Shown piece after piece: positions 25,956 to 34,839 of a DNA stretch of 64,000 bases. Source of the stretch: an uncultured Myxococcales bacterium (GTDB lineage: Bacteria > Myxococcota_A > UBA9042); NCBI GenBank assembly GCA_903929795.1, contig CAIYWC010000185.1, positions 23,448 through 87,447 on the forward strand, given 5' to 3'. Within the stretch, counting starts at the first letter, position 1. The number at the start of each line of letters is the position of its first letter. A program made the translations under genes and the position numbers. The notes under the pieces are model-generated. The model was given only the letters and a program-made list of their open reading frames with translations, was not told the DNA's origin and searched no databases.

Positions 25956-27116
25956 GTGCCGCCTCTCGCCCGCCGCTTTGCTGGTCCGCTGCCCGACACG
26001 GACGCGCTCGCTCGCGACATCGACGCCCTGCGCAAGGAGCTGGATGTCCTGCGCGGTCCCGCCGACCTTCGCCAGCTGCGGCGGCTGTCCACCTTGGCGT
26101 GGCTGCTGCTGCTCGCGGGCGTCGCCGGTTCGCTGTGGGGCCTCAATCCGATCTCGCCGATCCTGATGGCGCTCGCCGCGTCCTCGCGCTGGATGATTGT
26201 CGCGCACCACACCTGCCACGGGGCGCTGGACGGCGTCCCGGGTGTGCCGCCGCACTGGACGTCCCAGGGCTTTGCCCAGGGCGCGCGGCGCTGGCTGCAG
26301 TGGCCGGATTGGATCGAGGCGGCGGCGTGGAAGCGCGAGCACAATTTACTGCACCATGGCTACACCAACGAGGGCCCGGATCCGGACGTCGTCGAGTCCC
26401 AGATGCGCTGGCTGCGCGAAACGTCGCTGCCGGTGCCGCTGCGGTACGTGGTCGCTTTCGCTCTGGCGGCGACCTGGCGCTGGCTGTACTACGCGCCGAA
26501 CACGACCGCATGCCTGGTCGACGCGCGGCGGATGCGCGAGGACGCCGTGCCGCTGGCGGATTCGATCGCGTCGCTGCGGTCCTGGAGCCCGCTGACGCCC
26601 GTGGGCCAGCGGCTGTGGCTGCGCTCCTGGCTGCCCTACGCGGCGTTCCAGTTCGGCCTGCTGCCGGCGCTGCTGTTGCCGTGGGGCGTGCACGCGTGGG
26701 CGATCGGCCTGGCGCACGCCGCGATCGCGGACGTGCTGACCAACCTGCAGACGTTTGTCGTTATCGTGCCCAACCACGCCGGCGAGGACTTGGTGCGCTG
26801 GACCGATCGCGGCCGCGGCAAGGGTACGTGGTACCTGCGGCAAATTCTCGGGAGTTGCAATTACCGCACCGGCAAGCCGCTGGGCGATTGGCTGCAGGGC
26901 TTTTTGAATTACCAGATCGAGCATCACGTTTGGCCCGATCTGACACCGCGCCAATATGTCGCCGCGGCCCCGCGCCTGCGCGCGATCTGTGCCCAGCACG
27001 GCATTCCGTATGTCCAGGAGAGCGTCTGGCAGCGCCTGCGCAAGATGCTGCGGATCATGACGGGCCAGGCGACCATGCTCGCGCCGCCGCCCGCAGGGGC
27101 GCTGACGGAGAAGTGA
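25956..27116 (+). CDS. Membrane fatty-acid desaturase
   Basis: A 386-residue di-iron membrane desaturase. Three His boxes are present: HHTCH near residue 84, HNLLHH near 129, and QIEHH near 320 (HxxHH), with hydrophobic spans between them (WLLLLAGVAGSLWGL, YVVAFALAATWRWLYYA and LLPALLLPWGVHAW). This is the pattern of acyl-lipid desaturases and related hydroxylases. The GTG at 25956 has GGAG 6 nt upstream, whereas an upstream ATG adds an Arg-rich stretch unlike the family. It is divergent from the Gly/Ala-rich gene. Substrate and regioselectivity cannot be told from sequence. Confidence 0.9.
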   Translation: MPPLARRFAGPLPDTDALARDIDALRKELDVLRGPADLRQLRRLSTLAWLLLLAGVAGSLWGLNPISPILMALAASSRWMIVAHHTCHGALDGVPGVPPHWTSQGFAQGARRWLQWPDWIEAAAWKREHNLLHHGYTNEGPDPDVVESQMRWLRETSLPVPLRYVVAFALAATWRWLYYAPNTTACLVDARRMREDAVPLADSIASLRSWSPLTPVGQRLWLRSWLPYAAFQFGLLPALLLPWGVHAWAIGLAHAAIADVLTNLQTFVVIVPNHAGEDLVRWTDRGRGKGTWYLRQILGSCNYRTGKPLGDWLQGFLNYQIEHHVWPDLTPRQYVAAAPRLRAICAQHGIPYVQESVWQRLRKMLRIMTGQATMLAPPPAGALTEK

Positions 27117-27234
27117 CGCCGCCATCGGCACAAAACAATTTTGCGAAAAAAAGTGAAGACGGCGCATCTTGCCCGGCAGGCGCATTGGCTTGGCCCGGCA
27201 CACTTGCCATTATCCGGCCCGGGCTGGGGGAAGT

Positions 27235-29157
27235 GTGCACCAAGAACGTCGGCAGCATCCGCGCTATATGGCGCTCGTCAAGACGACGGGCCGCGTTGGC
27301 GATGAGACGCTGGCGCTGGTGTGCAGCAACGTGGGCCCCGGTGGCGCGTTCTTTTCCAGCCGCGTCGCGGTGCCGATCAAGTCGCGGCTGAGGCTAGCGC
27401 TCCGCGCGCCGGGGCACAACGCGCCGTTTGTGGACATGGTCTCGGAGGTCGTCTGGTCCAAGCCGCCGGGCGCTTCCCAGCCGGCGGGAATCGCGGTGCG
27501 GTGGCTGCACGCCGAGTGTGCGGCGGGCGCGGATCCGCTGCGCGCGCTCCTGCGGGGCCTGCTGCGCATGCCCGATCTGGCGGAACTGGATCGCACGAAT
27601 TCCCGCTCTGCCTCGTTTGATTTCACCCAGCAGCGGGAAGTGCGGGCGTCGCTGGCGAATTCGACTGCCCGGGCGCTGGCCGCCGCGATGCGGCCGATGG
27701 TCGTCGCGCCGGTCCCGGTGCCCGCGCCGACTCCGCCCGCTGCGCCGTCGCCCGCCGTAGCGCCGGCGCAGGCCACGCGCATGGACCGCGTCGTGCCGGA
27801 CGAGACGACGTTTGAGCGCCGCGCCGCCGCCCGCCGCGGTGCCGGCCTGCAGTCGTTTTCGACCGTGCGCCCGATTTCCGGTCCCCATGACGCGCAGCTG
27901 GAGCGCACGCCGCGCTATGTTTCGGGTGTCACGCCGCCCGCGGCCGTCCAGGTGCCCGAGCCGCCGCCGCCCCCGACGACGCTCAAGCCGGCGGTTGCGC
28001 CACCGGTACCGCGCGAAGTGCCGCCGCCGCCCGATCCATCGCCCCGGCCGCTGCCGCCGCGTCCGGCAAGCGCCATCACGCCGGCCGCAGTCATCCCGCC
28101 GCCGCCCGGTTTTGTGCCCGCGACGCCGCTGCCCAGTCCGCGCGCGTCGGACGTGCATCCGCTGCCCGCGGCGCGCATCACCGGCGAGATCTCGCGCACC
28201 GCGCGTCCCGTGAGCCAAACCTCGCGCGCCGAGTTCGGCTCCGCGTCGCAAGTATCCAGTTCCATGGGCGGTTTTGCGATTCCGCACGTCAAGCCCGCGC
28301 CGGTGGTGGAGCATTCAAGCTCGTGGCCAACCGGCGTGCCACGCGTGCTGGCGGAACGCTATGCGGACCTCGCGCTGCTGGGCCAGGGCGGTCACGGCGT
28401 GGTGTTTCGCGCCCGGGATCTGCTGCTGGAACGGTTTGTCGTGCTGAAATTCCTCGCGGGGACCGGCATGGCGCCGGAGCAGGCTCGGCGGTATTTTCTG
28501 CGCGAATTCAAGGTCGCGGCTGATTTGCAACATCCCAATATTGTGCGGCTTTACGACATTGGCAGCGCCGATGGCACGCTGTACTACACCATGGAATACA
28601 TCCCCGGCCAGCCGCTGGGCCACTATCTGGGCCGCAATGGCCGGCTGGACGACTTCCATTTTGTCTACTCCGTGTTTACGCAGCTGGCGGCGGCGCTGGA
28701 TCACGCCCACAAGCACGGCGTGCTGCACCGGGACGTCAAGCCCAACAACGTGCTGGTCGCGGAGGACGGCTCGGTCCGGCTCTTTGATTTTGGCCTGGCG
28801 CGGCTGCTGGCGGACGGCAATCAGGACCAGTCGATGGTCGTCGGCACGCCGTTCTACATGGCGCCAGAGATGCAGCGCACGGCGCCGATCGACGCGCGCG
28901 CGGACCAGTACGCCCTGGGCGTGGTGTTGTACCGGATGCTGACGGGCCGCGTGCCGTTCGCTGATGGTAACGTCTTTTTGGCGCACGCGGTCGCGCCGGT
29001 GCCCGATCCGCGCGTCTTCCACGCCGAGCTGCCGGCGGCCGTGTCGCCGATCCTCATGAAAATGCTGGCAAAAAGTCCGGAGGATCGCTACCCAACTTGC
29101 GGCGCCGCGGCTGCCGAGCTCCAGCCGGTGCTGACTGCCGGACCGCGCCGCGCCTGA
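27235..29157 (+). CDS. PilZ-domain / Ser-Thr protein kinase fusion
   Basis: A 640-residue cytoplasmic protein. An N-terminal PilZ-like domain carries the c-di-GMP motif ERRQHPRY at residues 4-11 and NVGPGGAFF, where the usual D/N-x-S-x-x-G has Gly in place of Ser. A Pro/Ala-rich linker covers about 150-370. The C-terminal Hanks-type kinase (about 376-635) has the Gly loop GQGGHGVV, the catalytic Lys in VVLKFL, HRDVKPNN near 497, DFGLA near 517 and APEM. No transmembrane helix or sensor follows, so regulation should come from the PilZ end. The GTG at 27235 has GGGGGAA upstream; the longer ATG frame is less likely. Confidence 0.88.
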   Translation: MHQERRQHPRYMALVKTTGRVGDETLALVCSNVGPGGAFFSSRVAVPIKSRLRLALRAPGHNAPFVDMVSEVVWSKPPGASQPAGIAVRWLHAECAAGADPLRALLRGLLRMPDLAELDRTNSRSASFDFTQQREVRASLANSTARALAAAMRPMVVAPVPVPAPTPPAAPSPAVAPAQATRMDRVVPDETTFERRAAARRGAGLQSFSTVRPISGPHDAQLERTPRYVSGVTPPAAVQVPEPPPPPTTLKPAVAPPVPREVPPPPDPSPRPLPPRPASAITPAAVIPPPPGFVPATPLPSPRASDVHPLPAARITGEISRTARPVSQTSRAEFGSASQVSSSMGGFAIPHVKPAPVVEHSSSWPTGVPRVLAERYADLALLGQGGHGVVFRARDLLLERFVVLKFLAGTGMAPEQARRYFLREFKVAADLQHPNIVRLYDIGSADGTLYYTMEYIPGQPLGHYLGRNGRLDDFHFVYSVFTQLAAALDHAHKHGVLHRDVKPNNVLVAEDGSVRLFDFGLARLLADGNQDQSMVVGTPFYMAPEMQRTAPIDARADQYALGVVLYRMLTGRVPFADGNVFLAHAVAPVPDPRVFHAELPAAVSPILMKMLAKSPEDRYPTCGAAAAELQPVLTAGPRRA

Positions 29158-29179
29158 CGCCGTCAGCAGCCTGACTGAT

Positions 29180-29300
29180 GTCGAACACCAAACTTCGTCG
29201 CTTGGAACTGTTGCATTTCGGACGGGGATCCGCGCGCGTGCGGGTCCGGTCCAACGCCGCGAATCGGGGACGGGTGATCGCGAACTTCGGTCGGCGTGTC
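29180..29300 (-). repeat. Intergenic repeat family, copy B
   Basis: Read on the minus strand this block aligns with copies A and C (gacacgccgaccgaagtt, gattcgcggcgttg, gtccgaaatgcaacag). On that strand the arms attcgcg and cgcggat can pair through a wobble base, whereas the plus-strand reading has a mismatch. This suggests the minus strand is the functional RNA sense here. It lies between the kinase and purD stop codons. Confidence 0.75.
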
Positions 29301-29355
29301 TGGTGGGGCGAACCGAAGGTTCGATCCACTAGCTGGCCGCGGCCAGGCAGACACG

Positions 29356-29388
29356 TGAAACTCCGCGAATTCACTTCGCGGAGTTCAG
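29356..29388 (+). terminator. Strong hairpin between convergent kinase and purD genes
   Basis: A perfect 11-bp stem (29359-29369 with 29375-29385) has a 5-nt loop and extends further with one bulge. It is not followed by a T-run. Placed between two converging genes, it likely helps stop the kinase transcript about 200 nt after its stop codon. Confidence 0.5.
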
Positions 29389-29413
29389 GCGCGGCTGGAA
29401 CATGAACCAAAAG

Positions 29414-29445
29414 CTAGTGGCGTGAATTTCAGATTCACCCGCTAG
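29414..29445 (-). terminator. Probable intrinsic terminator of purHD
   Basis: The arms ctagtggcgtgaat and attcacccgctag pair with one bulge around a short loop, and the hairpin includes the purD stop codon. On the minus strand it is followed by CTTTTGG, a short T-run consistent with a weak intrinsic terminator. Confidence 0.5.
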
Positions 29446-30701
29446 ACCACCGACGATGCGATGTCCGTGCGCAGCTGCTGGCCGGCAAAGTGGATGTCCG
29501 CCGCCGCCGCGTAGGCCCGCGCGCGCGCGTCCGCGACCGTCGCGCCCAGCCCCGTGACCGCCAGCACGCGCCCGCCAGCCGTCACGACGCGTCCGCCTTC
29601 CGCCCGCGTGCCCGCGTGGAACACAAGCACATCCGGACGCGCCGCTGCCTGGGCCAGCCCGCTGATCGCATCGCCGGTCCGTGGCGTCGCCGGATAGCCC
29701 GCCGCGGCCAGCACCACCGTCACCGCCGCCGGCGGATCCGCGGGGAGCGTCCGGCCCGCCAGCTGCCCCGTCGCCGTCGCCAGCAAAAGGTCTGCCAGTC
29801 GCGCGCCCAGCCGTGGAATCAGCACCTGCGCCTCGGGATCGCCAAACCGGACGTTGTATTCCAGCACCTTGGGCCCATCCGCGGTCAGCATCACGCCGGC
29901 GTAGATCACGCCGCGGAAGTCCAGGCCATCGCTCAGGAATCCCGCCAGCGTCGGCGCCAGCACTTCGCGGTCGATCCGCGCACGCGTCGCCGCGTCCACG
30001 TTGGGCAGCGGGCTTACGGCGCCCATGCCGCCGGTGTTGTCGCCGCGATCGCCGTCAAAAATCCGCTTGTGGTCACGCGCCAGGTCCAGCGCCAACAGCG
30101 TCTTGCCGTCGCACAGCGCAAGCGCGGAGATCTCCGGGCCGACCAGCCTCTCCTCCAGCACCAGCGTCGCGCCCGCCGCGCCCAGCGTCCGGTCGCCCAG
30201 GAACGCCTGCACGGCCGCCTCCGCTTGCGCCCACGTCTCCGGCACCACGACGCCTTTGCCCGCAGCCAGGCCGTCGGCCTTGATCACCGGCGGCTCGGCG
30301 AACGTCCGCAGCGCCGCCTTGGCCGCCGCCAGCTCGGTCACCGTCACGTGACGCGCGGTCGGAATCCCATGGCGATTCAGGAACTTCTTGGTAAAATCCT
30401 TGGAGGCCTCCAGCTGCGCCGCCGCTTGGCCCGGGCCAAAAGTCGCGATGCCACGGGCGCGCAGGACGTCCGCCAGGCCCAGCACCAGCGGCGCTTCCGG
30501 GCCAATGACGACAAGGTCCACGTGCTCCGTTTGCGCCAGCGCCAGCAGCCCCGCGATGTCGGTCGGCGCCACGTCCACCGCGCGCGCGTGCTCCGCCATG
30601 CCCGGATTGGGCTGGGTCGCCAGCACCTCCGCGCCCGACTGCCATAGCCCGTGCACCAGCGCGTGCTCGCGACCGCCCTTGCCAACGACCAGCACCTTCA
30701 T
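29442..30701 (-). CDS. purD: Phosphoribosylamine--glycine ligase
   Basis: A 419-residue ATP-grasp enzyme that makes glycinamide ribonucleotide from phosphoribosylamine, glycine and ATP in de novo purine synthesis. Evidence includes the N-terminal [43 protein letters not shown], the conserved [19 protein letters not shown], and [15 protein letters not shown]. Length is normal. It follows purH with a 9-nt gap and forms a two-gene operon with it. Confidence 0.96.
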   Translation of the reverse strand: MKVLVVGKGGREHALVHGLWQSGAEVLATQPNPGMAEHARAVDVAPTDIAGLLALAQTEHVDLVVIGPEAPLVLGLADVLRARGIATFGPGQAAAQLEASKDFTKKFLNRHGIPTARHVTVTELAAAKAALRTFAEPPVIKADGLAAGKGVVVPETWAQAEAAVQAFLGDRTLGAAGATLVLEERLVGPEISALALCDGKTLLALDLARDHKRIFDGDRGDNTGGMGAVSPLPNVDAATRARIDREVLAPTLAGFLSDGLDFRGVIYAGVMLTADGPKVLEYNVRFGDPEAQVLIPRLGARLADLLLATATGQLAGRTLPADPPAAVTVVLAAAGYPATPRTGDAISGLAQAAARPDVLVFHAGTRAEGGRVVTAGGRVLAVTGLGATVADARARAYAAAADIHFAGQQLRTDIASSVV

Positions 30702-30710
30702 GGCGAGACC

Positions 30711-32249
30711 TCAGTGGCGGAAATGGCGAAAGCCCGTGAAAACCATGGCCATTCCGGCCTTGTCGGCGGCGTCGATGACCTCCTGGTCCTTCTTGGAGCC
30801 GCCCGGCTGCGCCACCGCCTTGATGCCCGCCTTGGCGAGCTGCTCCAGACCGTCCGCAAACGGAAAGAACGCGTCCGAGCCCGCGGCGATCGGCTTCAAG
30901 TGTTTGCGCATCTTGCCGGTCGCGATGATCGCTGAATCCACGCGCGACATTTGGCCGGCACCGACGCCCACCGTCCCCAGCTCGTCCGCAGTGACAATCG
31001 CATTTGATTTCACATGCTTGGATACGCGCCAAGCGATGTCCAGCGCCGCCCACTGCTCCTCGGTCGGCTGCTTCTTTGTCACGACCTGGCCCGCGCGCAC
31101 ATCCAGCCCGCCGACGTCCGGCGTCTGCATCAGGATGCCAAACGCCGTCGACTTGACCACGCGCTTGACGTTGTCCGGCCGCGGCGCGCCCATTGTGACG
31201 ACCCGCAAATTCGTTTTCGCTGCAAGGACTTCCAGGGCTTCCTCGTCAAAAGACGGCGCCAGAATCACCTCCAGGAAGCGATCGCCCACCGCGCGTGCTG
31301 CCGTCACGTCGAACGCGCGGTTCACGGCCAGGATGCCGCCAAAAGCGCTGACCGGGTCGGCCTCCAACGCGCGCAGGATCGCGCCGGCGACCGAGGTCGG
31401 CACCACGCCGACGCCACACGGATTTGTGTGCTTAATGATGACTGAACCCGGTAAATCCAAAGGCAAATCGCACAGCAGCGCCCACGCGGCATCGGCGTCG
31501 ACCAGGTTGTTGTAGCTCAGCTCCTTGCCCTGGTGCACCTTGAACGGCGCGGCGTCGACAAGCACTTTCGCGTCGTCGTTGTAGCGCCACGCGCTCTGGT
31601 GCGGGTTCTCGCCGTAGCGCAGCTTGTCCGGCTTGGTCAGCGGCACCGTCAAATCGCCTTCCGTAATGCCTAGTTGGCCACCCAGCCAGCTGGCGATCGC
31701 CGCGTCGTACGCCGCCGTGTGGGCAAACGCCTTCTGCGCCAGCTGGCGGCGCGCGGTCTCGTCAATCGCGTTGGCCTGCAGCGCGCTGATCAGCCCGGGA
31801 TAGTCGTCCGGGTCAACGACCACCGTGACAAACGCGTGGTTTTTCGCCGCGGAACGCACCATGGACGGCCCGCCGATGTCGATGTTTTCCACCGCCTCGT
31901 CCCAGGTCACGTTGGGTTTGGCGACCGTCTGGCGAAACGGGTAGAGGTTCACGGCCACGACGTCGATCGGCCCAATACCGAATTCCTCCATGGAAGCCAA
32001 GTGTTCCGGATTGTCTCGCCGCGCCAGCAAACCGCCGTGGACGTTGGGGTGCAGCGTCTTGACGCGGCCGTCCATCATCTCGGGAAAGCCCGTGATGGCC
32101 TCGATCGGCGTCACCGGCACGCCGGCGTCAAAAATCGCCTTCCAGGTCCCACCGGTTGAGACAATTTCATAGCCCAGCGCGGCCAAAGCCCGCGCCAACT
32201 CCACCACACCGCGCTTGTCCGACACGGAAATCAAGGCCCGTCGCTGCAT
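30711..32249 (-). CDS. purH: Bifunctional AICAR transformylase / IMP cyclohydrolase
   Basis: A 512-residue enzyme for the last two steps of IMP synthesis. The N-terminal IMP cyclohydrolase (MGS-like) starts [15 protein letters not shown] and has STGGTWK and [22 protein letters not shown]. The C-terminal transformylase contains [11 protein letters not shown], the catalytic KHTNPCGV (Lys-His) and [19 protein letters not shown]. Length and order match PurH. It is the first gene of purH-purD. Confidence 0.97.
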   Translation of the reverse strand: MQRRALISVSDKRGVVELARALAALGYEIVSTGGTWKAIFDAGVPVTPIEAITGFPEMMDGRVKTLHPNVHGGLLARRDNPEHLASMEEFGIGPIDVVAVNLYPFRQTVAKPNVTWDEAVENIDIGGPSMVRSAAKNHAFVTVVVDPDDYPGLISALQANAIDETARRQLAQKAFAHTAAYDAAIASWLGGQLGITEGDLTVPLTKPDKLRYGENPHQSAWRYNDDAKVLVDAAPFKVHQGKELSYNNLVDADAAWALLCDLPLDLPGSVIIKHTNPCGVGVVPTSVAGAILRALEADPVSAFGGILAVNRAFDVTAARAVGDRFLEVILAPSFDEEALEVLAAKTNLRVVTMGAPRPDNVKRVVKSTAFGILMQTPDVGGLDVRAGQVVTKKQPTEEQWAALDIAWRVSKHVKSNAIVTADELGTVGVGAGQMSRVDSAIIATGKMRKHLKPIAAGSDAFFPFADGLEQLAKAGIKAVAQPGGSKKDQEVIDAADKAGMAMVFTGFRHFRH

Positions 32250-32331
32250 GTTCGTCTCCTCGCGCAGCCGCAGGGGCTGCGGGCCGGGAGGCTAGGCGAT
32301 CGGCGGCGGAGTTGCCACAGGCTGGAGGATT

Positions 32332-32441
32332 TGTCACCGCGGATTCACCGGAGCGCCCGGCTGCCGCGGCCCGCTTCATCGCGCTCCAGGTTTTCGCGCG
32401 GGCGGGCCTTGCCTGTCACCGCGGATTCACGGGAGCGCCCG
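32332..32441. repeat. Pair of 28-bp direct repeats upstream of purH
   Basis: The sequence at 32332-32359 (tgtcaccgcggattcac...) recurs at 32414-32441 with one mismatch in 28 bases, at an 82-nt period. It lies in the 207-nt gap between purH and the sigma-like gene. Only two units exist, so this is not an array; it may be a local duplication or a pair of binding sites. Confidence 0.65.
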
Positions 32442-32456
32442 CGTTCGGTCTACAAC

Positions 32457-32879
32457 CTACGACCGGAAGACGGTCTCGAGGTCCAGCGCGAAGTCCTGCG
32501 CCTGCAGCTTTTCCAGACCGCTCACTTCCACCTGGCGGATGCGCTCGCGCGTCAGGTTCATGATGGAGCCCACTTCCTCCAGCGTGATCCCGCCGCGATC
32601 CGCGATGTCCAGCGCGCAGGTGTCTTCCATCTCCCAGACTTCCAGGTCGGGGAAATTGACCTTGATGGAGCCCGTCACCGGGTTCACGTCCAGGTACAGG
32701 TGCTGTTTGCACGACACGTACGGGCACGGCCGGATGCCGTTCACGCACTCGGCGCGCGTCGCTGGCCGCAGGTATTCGACCTCCGCCGCGAGGTCCTTGC
32801 CTTCCTGAATTTCCGCACGCGTCAGCCGACGCATCGGAATCGTCCGTGAACGCTGCCTGTCCCGCTTGATGTCCGCCAT
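32457..32879 (-). CDS. Small sigma-70 region-4-like HTH regulator
   Basis: A 140-residue protein. Residues 1-40 are basic. The middle has four Cys ([21 protein letters not shown] and [10 protein letters not shown]). The C-terminus is a sigma region 4 helix-turn-helix, [21 protein letters not shown], which normally contacts -35 elements. No region 2 is present, so it cannot be a full sigma factor on its own. Such short 'sigma factor-like' proteins occur in delta-proteobacterial lineages, and a DNA-binding role is likely but untested. The ATG at 32879 is the nearest good start; the frame upstream is intergenic. Confidence 0.78.
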   Translation of the reverse strand: MADIKRDRQRSRTIPMRRLTRAEIQEGKDLAAEVEYLRPATRAECVNGIRPCPYVSCKQHLYLDVNPVTGSIKVNFPDLEVWEMEDTCALDIADRGGITLEEVGSIMNLTRERIRQVEVSGLEKLQAQDFALDLETVFRS

Positions 32880-33500
32880 GCTCGACCGCCTGCTGTCATG
32901 GATACCGTTGCGCAACACCGTTGTCCGCCCCAACTGAGCCAGATTGTCGCCCACGTTCCCCCCCGAGAAACACCTTATCGATCACACGGTTGCCACTTCC
33001 GTCCGGCGCCGTTGCCGGCGGACTTCGCAACGCGTCGTCGACGTCCCGGATGATTGCGGATTGCGCCAAAGTTGACAAGTGTCCAGCCCGAAAGCAGCCA
33101 GAACCGCGATCGCCAGATTCTGCGGACATCCTGTGAGTTCGCGATCGCAATCCATGGAAATAATTGCCTTTACAACCGTGTTTGGTTGTAGATGTGTGTC
33201 AAGTTGATGAGCGCAGCGGGACGCAGATCCGCCGTGATCACAAAGCTCAGTCAACGGCCAACGCCGCCTGCGGATATTCATAACACATTGTAAGTACGCC
33301 GATAATTAGCGCAACCGGCGAATCTTCGCCGCGCAACTAGACGTTTGGCAACAGCGCAGCAACATCTTGTCGATCGTCTGTTACCGATCGTCAAGCAGAA
33401 ACCCGGTGATTTGGCGATCGACACCTTGATAAACCACCAGTTTTTGCCGCGGTTGGACAGGCGGCGACGTTGTTGCTATCTGGGAGCGCGGAGGCTCGGG
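32880..33500. other. Long intergenic region (621 nt), relatively AT-rich
   Basis: No plausible gene is visible on either strand, and base composition is less GC-rich than its surroundings. It separates the divergent sigma-like gene and the next membrane protein gene, so it should hold both promoters. It contains a GATAAT at 33301 and the palindrome listed separately. No riboswitch or RNA gene could be recognised by eye. Confidence 0.5.
33171..33190. promoter_or_regulatory. Palindrome, candidate operator
   Basis: The perfect inverted repeat tacaacc/ggttgta has 7-bp arms and a 6-nt centre. It lies in the long intergenic region between two divergent genes. It could be an operator or a small hairpin; nothing links it to a specific regulator. 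Confidence 0.35.
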
Positions 33501-34169
33501 ATGCAGACAGTGGTGCGAATCGTGGCGGCGATGGTGGTGGCGGGGCTGCTCGGGCTGGCGCTGGGGCTGGGCGCGGGCTGGCTGACGCTGGGTCGTGTCG
33601 GCGCGGCGCCCGATGAAGCGCCCGAGCCGGGCCCGCCGCTGGCCCCGCAGATCGCCGTGCCGGACGTGCCTACGCCGACCTCGGCCGTGGATGTCGCGAA
33701 GCTGATGGCGGAAACGCCGACGCGCAAGCCGGCGGCACAGCCGGCACCGCAGCCCAGCGCGCCTGACGTGGTGGAGGAGACGCCGCTGGTCGGCGATCCG
33801 AGTCTGCTGCCGCGCGGGCCGGGGCACACCGCGCTGCTGGACCTCGACGCGGCGGGGCTGACGACGCTGCAGGTGCGGCTGGGCACGCTGAATCGCGACG
33901 GTGCTGCGCTCTGGGCGCGGTTCGCCAAGAATCCGCGCGTGGCGACGCTGGAGGGACCGCAGGCGCGCGTGGAGCTGCTGCACCTCGGCTTTGACGCGGA
34001 GGCGCGGCCGGTGCTGGCGCACATCCGGACGGTCGACGATGCGCGGGTGGAAGGCATTGTGCCGCTGGTTTCGGGCGACGTGCGCGTGCCGGTGCTGGCG
34101 GATCCGGACCCGCCGGAGCTGGCGCCGCCACCGGTCAAGGCGCCGCCGCAGGCTCCCGAGGCGGAGTAG
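33501..34169 (+). CDS. Signal-anchored Pro-rich hypothetical protein
   Basis: A 222-residue protein of unknown function. Residues 4-30 form one hydrophobic anchor (IVAAMVVAGLLGLALGLGAGW). About 33-95 is a Pro/Ala-rich stalk. The C-terminal domain (about 105-205) is compact, with LLDLDAAGLTTLQVRLGTL and ARVELLHLGFDAEA, and a Pro-rich tail follows. GGAGG precedes the ATG at 33501. It should be an inner-membrane-anchored periplasmic protein. It is convergent with the thioredoxin-like gene. Confidence 0.6.
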   Translation: MQTVVRIVAAMVVAGLLGLALGLGAGWLTLGRVGAAPDEAPEPGPPLAPQIAVPDVPTPTSAVDVAKLMAETPTRKPAAQPAPQPSAPDVVEETPLVGDPSLLPRGPGHTALLDLDAAGLTTLQVRLGTLNRDGAALWARFAKNPRVATLEGPQARVELLHLGFDAEARPVLAHIRTVDDARVEGIVPLVSGDVRVPVLADPDPPELAPPPVKAPPQAPEAE

Positions 34170-34175
34170 CCGGCC

Positions 34176-34688
34176 TCAATTCACGTGGAAATTCAGCTCG
34201 AACGGCAGCATGACGCCGACGCGCTGCCAGGCGATTCGGCCTTCCCGGTCCAGCACCACCGTCGTCGGCAGCGCGCGGACCGGCCAATCGCGCTGGACCT
34301 GGGCGTTCGCCACGACGATCGGAAAATGCCGCGGCGTCGCACGCAGGTACGCGCGCACGTCGGCCTCGTCCTCCACCGCAACGCCGATGACCGCCACGTC
34401 CGGATGGCCTTGCGCGAACGCGTCCACGGTCGGCGACGTCAGCTTGCACGCACCGCACCAGCTTGCCCAGAAGAACAGCACGGCGGGCTTGCCCTGGAGC
34501 GCCGCGAGGTCGACCGGCTTGCCCGCCAGGTCCACGCCCCGCAGCGGCGGCGCGACGGCCGTCGGCATCGGCCCGCCGCGCAACGATGCCAGCACCAGCA
34601 CCAGCATGACCGACAGCAGCACGCTCCACACCAGCGACCGCACCCAGCCCAGACCCTTGTGCACCGCCGTTTCCGCCTCGTCCGTCAT
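34176..34688 (-). CDS. TlpA/ResA-like membrane-anchored thioredoxin
   Basis: A 170-residue protein with an N-terminal membrane anchor (LVWSVLLSVMLVLVLASL, about 19-36) and a periplasmic redoxin domain. The active site is WCGAC (Cys-Gly-Ala-Cys) in LFFWASWCGACK, and the cis-Pro loop is in ALPTTVVLDREG. It probably handles disulfide reduction in cytochrome or envelope protein maturation. The ATG at 34688 starts the clear signal. No partner genes for cytochrome c assembly are adjacent. Confidence 0.85.
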   Translation of the reverse strand: MTDEAETAVHKGLGWVRSLVWSVLLSVMLVLVLASLRGGPMPTAVAPPLRGVDLAGKPVDLAALQGKPAVLFFWASWCGACKLTSPTVDAFAQGHPDVAVIGVAVEDEADVRAYLRATPRHFPIVVANAQVQRDWPVRALPTTVVLDREGRIAWQRVGVMLPFELNFHVN

Positions 34689-34709
34689 CGTTCGCTCCTA
34701 AACCCGCTG

Positions 34710-34836
34710 GCCGATGTCCAACACCCAATTCTGCCGGTCAGCCCTGGTGCATTTCGGACTGCATCCGCGAGCGCGCACGCCGGTGGCACGCCGCGGATGA
34801 AAGCGGCCTGATCCCAAACTTCGGTCGGCGTGTATG
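34710..34836 (-). repeat. Intergenic repeat family, copy C
   Basis: This is the clearest copy. On the minus strand it reads tacacgccgaccgaagtt, catccgcggcgtgccaccgg and gtccgaaatgcacc. The arms catccgcg (34762-34769) and cgcggatg (34792-34799) give a perfect 8-bp stem with a 22-nt loop. It fills the gap between the thioredoxin-like and endopeptidase genes. Confidence 0.78.
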
Positions 34837-34839
34837 GCC

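Noticed and set aside
27180..27235. Possible sigma-54 promoter upstream of the PilZ-kinase gene
   Set aside because: The TGGC and TTGC elements are present but their spacing is two bases too long for the -24/-12 rule.
32332..32441. Possible CRISPR array
   Set aside because: Only two repeat units with one spacer, no further units and no cas genes in the window.
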